DNA from: Emcibacter sp.
GTDB lineage: Bacteria > Pseudomonadota > Alphaproteobacteria > Sphingomonadales > Emcibacteraceae
Assembly: GCA_016765435.1 (NCBI GenBank)
Contig: JAESPY010000223.1
Coordinates: forward strand, 1-11,675
DNA: 11,675 nt
Reading direction: 5' to 3'
The stretch's first letter is position 1, and each line of letters opens with the position of its first letter. A program made the translations under genes and the position numbers. Positions 8,079 through 11,675 of this stretch are shown one piece after another. Below the pieces are notes generated by a model. The model was not told the DNA's origin, made no database searches, and saw nothing but the letters and a program-made list of their open reading frames with translations.

Positions 8079-8690
8079 ATGATCATCAGATCTTTTCTTG
8101 TTGCTTTGACCGTATTTGCTTTGTTGGGCGGCTGTAGCACCACGCCGCCCCGCAATATCAATGACAGTTGCGCTATATTTAAGGAAAAAAGCGGCTGGTA
8201 TAAGGCAATGCGGTCAGTCAAGAAACGCTACGGCACACCAATTCATGTGCAATTGGCGATCATCAAACAGGAATCATCTTTCAAACATAATGCCAAAACG
8301 GAACGCACCCATATTTTTTGGGTGATCCCGTGGGGCCGTAAATCAACGGCATATGGTTATGCACAGGTCAAGGACGGCACGTGGGACTGGTATAAACAGA
8401 AAACCGGAAACCGCGGAGCCGACCGGGATAATTTCTCTGATGCGGTGGATTTCATCGGCTGGTACACGGATGTGAGTCAGAAAACGCTGGGCATTTCCAA
8501 ATGGGATGCGGAACTGCAATATCTGGCCTATCACGAGGGCCACGGCGGTTTTAAGCGCAAGACATACCGCAAGAAAAAATGGTTGATGGGGGTGGCGCGT
8601 AAGGTTAAGGCCAGCAGTCTGCAATATGCTGCCCAGTTAAAGAAATGCGAAAGCAGTCTGGACCGCGGCTTCTGGCTCTGGCCGTTTTAG
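8079..8690 (+). CDS. Lipoprotein with lytic-transglycosylase (SLT)-like domain
   Basis: A 203-residue predicted lipoprotein: MIIRSFLVALTVFALLGGC is a textbook lipobox signal peptide with Cys19 as the lipid anchor. The mature part resembles a small SLT/lysozyme-like fold. IHVQLAIIKQESSF (around residues 55-68) has the expected catalytic Glu65, and STAYGYAQVKDGTWDWY corresponds to the glycine-aromatic block after it. LAYHEGHGGF fits the later helix of the fold. Such enzymes cleave peptidoglycan glycan strands with 1,6-anhydro product formation; activity here is inferred. Cys31 and Cys190 could form a periplasmic disulfide. The C-terminus is aromatic (FWLWPF). It starts 41 bases after metH with no clear terminator between, so it may be read through from the methionine operon, although no functional link is evident. 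Its TAG stop is formed at the edge of the inverted-repeat element. Confidence 0.8.
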   Translation: MIIRSFLVALTVFALLGGCSTTPPRNINDSCAIFKEKSGWYKAMRSVKKRYGTPIHVQLAIIKQESSFKHNAKTERTHIFWVIPWGRKSTAYGYAQVKDGTWDWYKQKTGNRGADRDNFSDAVDFIGWYTDVSQKTLGISKWDAELQYLAYHEGHGGFKRKTYRKKKWLMGVARKVKASSLQYAAQLKKCESSLDRGFWLWPF

Positions 8691-8782
8691 AACATACCGT
8701 TTTTAAGCATGGACAGCGTTAGGCTTCGGCTCATGTACTATTATACAAGTCGCCTTGCCATCCTTAAAAACGGTATGTTCTA
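8688..8782. repeat. Short TA-flanked inverted-repeat element (MITE-like), between two convergent stop codons
   Basis: Bases 8688-8707 and 8763-8782 are perfect reverse complements (20 of 20), with a 55-base interior whose outer part is also partly complementary (ATGG near 8709 against CCAT near 8758). Excluding the outer TA at each end leaves a 91 bp unit (8690-8780) with 18 bp terminal repeats beginning GAACATACCG. The flanking TA pairs match the target-site duplication left by Tc1/mariner/IS630-type transposition. No ORF is present inside. The TAG stops of the upstream + gene (8688-8690) and of the - gene (8780-8782) each consist of the flanking TA plus the first base of the element. It could also fold into a long hairpin and end transcription from both sides. 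Its mobile origin is inference; only the repeat structure is seen directly. Confidence 0.7.
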
Positions 8783-9106
8783 GTTCTCTGACTTCTCATA
8801 AGAATATTCCCGTTCAACCAGTGCGATGCGGGTAGTGTAGCTTTTATACCATTTTTCCCGGCCCAGCTTCTGTGCGGTGATATGGTCGGCGACCTGTTTC
8901 CAGCTTTTGATGCTCTCCAGATCTTTCCAATAGGACACAGAAATACTCGTGTCGCCTTCGCTCACGTTATCGAACCCCAAACAGCCCGGATGTTTCAGGC
9001 CAAGGTCCAGCATATGGTCAATGGTCTGGGCATAGCCGTCATCATTATCGGTGCGGACGCTGGAAAAAATCACCGCATAATAGGGGGGCGCAGGTTTATC
9101 ACTCAT
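8780..9106 (-). CDS. Antibiotic biosynthesis monooxygenase (ABM) fold protein
   Basis: A 108-residue cytosolic protein. YYAVIFSSVRT (from residue 9) is a first beta strand. It is followed by a helix TIDHMLDLGLKHPGCLGFDNV, the strand SISVSYWKDLESIKSWK and the helix HITAQKLGREKWYKSY, then a last strand TRIALVEREYSYE. This order and the pattern HPGCLGF...YWKDLESI.W fit ABM-superfamily dimeric alpha+beta barrels, a family that includes quinol monooxygenases, haem-degrading enzymes and many proteins of unknown substrate. No specific reaction can be assigned. The ATG at 9106 is preceded by AGGA at 8 bases (bases 9115-9118), which lies inside the last codons of the 5-oxoprolinase gene; the two genes are 4 bases apart and almost certainly cotranscribed. 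It ends in TAG at the inverted-repeat element. Confidence 0.8.
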   Translation of the reverse strand: MSDKPAPPYYAVIFSSVRTDNDDGYAQTIDHMLDLGLKHPGCLGFDNVSEGDTSISVSYWKDLESIKSWKQVADHITAQKLGREKWYKSYTTRIALVEREYSYEKSEN

Positions 9107-9110
9107 ATGT

Positions 9111-11675
9111 TCAGTCCTTTTTTAAGGGCGCGGGGCCAAAACCGCCGCCACCTGGTGTTTCCACAACGAAAATATCTCCCGGCTGCATATCTGTCTCTGC
9201 CGCAGACGGTAGCTTATCAATTTGACCATTCTGCCGCAAGATATGGTTTTTGCCGCAGGTGCCACCTTCTCCGCCCTCAAGTCCGGGCGGGGCAATGGTT
9301 CGGTGATTAGAGATGATCGCCGCCGTCATGGGGTGATTGAAACGGATATGGCGAATGACGCCGTTACCGCCGCAAAATTTACCCGCACCGCCACTGTCTT
9401 TGCGGATTTCAAATTTCTCCAGCGTTACCGGATAGCGCCATTCCAATACCTCTGGATCGGTCAGGCGGCTGTTGGTCATATGGGATTGAATGGCGCTGGC
9501 CCCGTCGTTATAGCGGGTCGCGCCCATGCCCCCGGCGATGGTTTCGTAATATTGAAATTCATCGTCACCAAAGGTAAAGTTATTCATGGTTCCCTGCGCC
9601 GCCGCCATGACGTCAAGGGCCAGAAACAGCGCGTTGACCACCGCCTGAGAAGTTTCCACATTTCCGGCGACCACCGCGGCGGGTGGTGTCGGGTTCAGCA
9701 GGCAGCCTTTAGGCACGATAATATCCAACGGCGCGAGGCAACCTTCATTCAGGGGGATATCATCCTCGACCAGACAACGGAAAACATACAGAACCGCAGC
9801 GCGGCAAATGGCTAGTGGGGCATTGAAATTACTGTTCAGTTGAGCACTGGTGCCGGTAAAATCAACGGTGGCTCGCTGGGTTTCGGCATGAATAGTGATC
9901 CTGACCTTGATATGGGCACCGTTATCCAGCGGATAATCATAGTGACCATTTTTCAACTTCCCGATGGCTTGGCGCACGGCGTCTTCGGCATTGTCCTGCA
10001 CATGGGTCATATAGGCCGTGACCACGGGCAGGGTGAATTCGCCGATCATACGGTCCAGTTCCTGTCGGCCTTTGGCGTTGGCGGCAATTTGGGCTTTCAG
10101 GTCGGCGATGTTTCGGGCCGGATTACGGGCGGGAAACAGGCCTTGGGCGAGTTTTTTGAGCAGGGCGTCTTCTTGAAATTTTTCCTGCGCCACAAGATGA
10201 AAATTATCAAACAGGATGCCTTCTTCTTCGATGCTCTGTGACATGGGCGGCATGGAACCGGGGGTGCTTCCGCCAATATCCGCATGATGACCTCGCGTGG
10301 CCAGATAAAACAGCGGCTGTTCCGTCTCATCCCTGAAATAGGGCGTAATCACCGTCATATCGGGCAGGTGGGTGCCGCCGTTATAGGGATCGTTGAGCAG
10401 AAAGCTGTCGCCCTCTTTCATACTATCCCGGTTGGCGGTCATAATCGCCTTGACGCTGGCCCCCATGGAGCCAAGATGCACGGGCATATGGGGCGCGTTG
10501 GCCACCAGATTACCTTCGCCGTCAAACAGGGCGCAGGAGAAATCCAACCGTTCTTTCATATTGACCGAATGGGCGACTTTTTCCAGAACAGCCCCCATCT
10601 GTTCGGCAATGGACATGAACAGATTGTTGAAAATTTCCAGCATCACCGGGTCGGCATTGGTGCCGGGGGCGGCGGTACGCAGCATATCTTCCGTCCGTTC
10701 CAGAATGAGGTTGTTCTGTGCGTCAAGATAGCCCTGCCAACCGTCCTCGATAATATTGGTGCCGTGATCTTCCAGAATGACAGCAGGCCCCGTGATGCGC
10801 TGACCGGGGCGCAGATGATCCCGGTGAAGGGCTGGACAGCGGTGATATTTACCGCCGGAATAGATTTTCTGATGGTTTTCCGGGGGTGTCGCGTCCCTTT
10901 GTGGCGTGGAGAGCGAGAGGCCGACGTCTTCTCCCCCGCCGTATGCCTCCACGGATAATTGCTCGACAATCAAAGTTTTTTCCGGGGATATAAAGCCGAA
11001 TTGCTGACGGTGCTGTTGTTCAAACGCATCTGTAAGGTCATGGAGTGATGTCAGCGGTACGGCCAAGCTGCTGTCACTGCCCAGATATTTAACATGCAGT
11101 TTCTGGATCAGCTTTATATCGGCAATATTCTGGTCAGATAATTCCTGTTGCGCGGCCCGTGACAGGTCGGCGGCGGTGCGGGTGATTGTATTCAGGTTTT
11201 CCGACGTCAAAGGCTGTTCGATGGCCTGTTCTTTCAGCACCCGTAAGTCGGCAAGCCCCATGCCCAAGGCCGACAAAACCCCGGCAAGGGGATGCAGGAA
11301 GATCCGTTTCATGCCCAAACGGTCGGCGACTTTACAGGCATGCTGTCCACCCGCGCCGCCAAAACTGAGCAAAGTATAAGGACTGACATCATAGCCCCGC
11401 TGGGTGGAGATTTTCTTGATGGCGGCGGCCATATTCTCCACCGCAATGGTCAGAAACCCTTCGGCGATATGTTCTAATGAGGGCGCATCTGTCATTTGAT
11501 CCGCGATGTCTTGAAATTTCTCACGAACAATATCCCGGTCAAGAGGCAGGTCGGCATCTGGTCCAAAAACCTGTGGGAAAGAATCAGGATTTAAACGGCC
11601 CAGAAGAATATTGCAATCGGTGACGGTCAAGGGGCCGCCGCGCCGATATCCGGCGGGGCCGGGGTTGGCGCCCGC
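9111..11675 (-). CDS. 5-oxoprolinase / hydantoinase A-B fusion (N-terminal part outside window)
   Basis: ATP-dependent 5-oxoprolinases open 5-oxo-L-proline to L-glutamate in the cytosol; related HyuA/HyuB proteins act on hydantoins or other lactams. The frame is open to the right edge, where it reads GANPGPA then YRRGGPLTVTDCN, a conserved segment inside HyuA, so the TTG at 11630 is not a real start. 854 residues are visible; complete bacterial fusions are about 1,200, so roughly 350 are missing. Visible residues about 1-330 are the end of the HyuA half (LLSFGGAGGQHACKVADRLG, LSALGMGLAD, KYLGSDSSLAVPL). About 340-854 are the HyuB half (NADPVMLEIFNNLF, NMKERLDFSCALFDGEGNLVA, HMPVHLGSMG, DPYNGGTHLPDM, TPGGGGFG near the end). 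HyuA and HyuB being joined in one chain favours 5-oxoprolinase, but substrate is not proven. It is followed 4 bases later by the ABM-fold gene. Confidence 0.9.
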   Translation of the reverse strand, partial: AGANPGPAGYRRGGPLTVTDCNILLGRLNPDSFPQVFGPDADLPLDRDIVREKFQDIADQMTDAPSLEHIAEGFLTIAVENMAAAIKKISTQRGYDVSPYTLLSFGGAGGQHACKVADRLGMKRIFLHPLAGVLSALGMGLADLRVLKEQAIEQPLTSENLNTITRTAADLSRAAQQELSDQNIADIKLIQKLHVKYLGSDSSLAVPLTSLHDLTDAFEQQHRQQFGFISPEKTLIVEQLSVEAYGGGEDVGLSLSTPQRDATPPENHQKIYSGGKYHRCPALHRDHLRPGQRITGPAVILEDHGTNIIEDGWQGYLDAQNNLILERTEDMLRTAAPGTNADPVMLEIFNNLFMSIAEQMGAVLEKVAHSVNMKERLDFSCALFDGEGNLVANAPHMPVHLGSMGASVKAIMTANRDSMKEGDSFLLNDPYNGGTHLPDMTVITPYFRDETEQPLFYLATRGHHADIGGSTPGSMPPMSQSIEEEGILFDNFHLVAQEKFQEDALLKKLAQGLFPARNPARNIADLKAQIAANAKGRQELDRMIGEFTLPVVTAYMTHVQDNAEDAVRQAIGKLKNGHYDYPLDNGAHIKVRITIHAETQRATVDFTGTSAQLNSNFNAPLAICRAAVLYVFRCLVEDDIPLNEGCLAPLDIIVPKGCLLNPTPPAAVVAGNVETSQAVVNALFLALDVMAAAQGTMNNFTFGDDEFQYYETIAGGMGATRYNDGASAIQSHMTNSRLTDPEVLEWRYPVTLEKFEIRKDSGGAGKFCGGNGVIRHIRFNHPMTAAIISNHRTIAPPGLEGGEGGTCGKNHILRQNGQIDKLPSAAETDMQPGDIFVVETPGGGGFGPAPLKKD

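Noticed and set aside
8740..8745. Perfect TATAAT on the - strand inside the inverted-repeat element as a promoter
   Set aside because: No acceptable -35 box at the right distance, and it would drive transcription toward the end of the convergent + gene.
10284..10958. 224-codon open frame on the + strand inside the 5-oxoprolinase gene
   Set aside because: The - strand translation is clearly conserved hydantoinase B sequence; the + frame is its mirror with low-complexity His/Gly-rich translation.

Overview
The window looks like a chromosomal segment from an alphaproteobacterium of moderate GC content. I infer this from protein similarity alone: an EttA-type ABC-F protein, a stand-alone MlaA/VacJ lipoprotein, and above all an ArsR-methyltransferase regulator followed by metF and a methionine synthase split into two genes, an arrangement I associate with several alphaproteobacterial orders. 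No order or genus can be assigned safely.

Layout. At the left edge is the 3' four-fifths of ettA (+), closed by a hairpin (1409-1437) that probably also terminates the convergent mlaA (-). A 183 bp AT-rich gap separates mlaA from the divergent methionine operon and carries a striking 19 bp perfect inverted repeat (2378-2433), a likely operator. The operon on + runs: ArsR-family HTH/SAM-methyltransferase fusion, metF, a homocysteine methyltransferase module (N-terminal third of MetH) and the rest of MetH. The metF/module and module/metH junctions are ATGA stop-start overlaps. A small lytic-transglycosylase-like lipoprotein follows 41 bp later. Beyond it, on -, an antibiotic-biosynthesis-monooxygenase-fold protein lies downstream of, and almost touching, a large 5-oxoprolinase/hydantoinase A-B gene that runs off the right edge.

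How the genes work together. MetF makes 5-methyl-tetrahydrofolate. The two MetH parts pass the methyl group via cobalamin to homocysteine, giving methionine. The upstream regulator lacks the cysteine pair of metal-sensing ArsR proteins and carries a SAM-binding fold, so it probably senses SAM or S-adenosylhomocysteine and controls the operon through the dyad.

Points that stand out: (1) the homocysteine methyltransferase module has a one-base frameshift near 5049 that separates the barrel from its zinc-binding cysteines, either a real lesion or a sequencing error; (2) a 91 bp TA-flanked element with 18 bp perfect terminal inverted repeats sits exactly where two convergent genes end, and both TAG stop codons are made from its junctions; (3) the operator-like dyad with three CTTTATATA elements. 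Most of the rest is ordinary housekeeping sequence. I see no CRISPR array, tRNA, rRNA or transposase, and no gene-free stretch above 300 bases.
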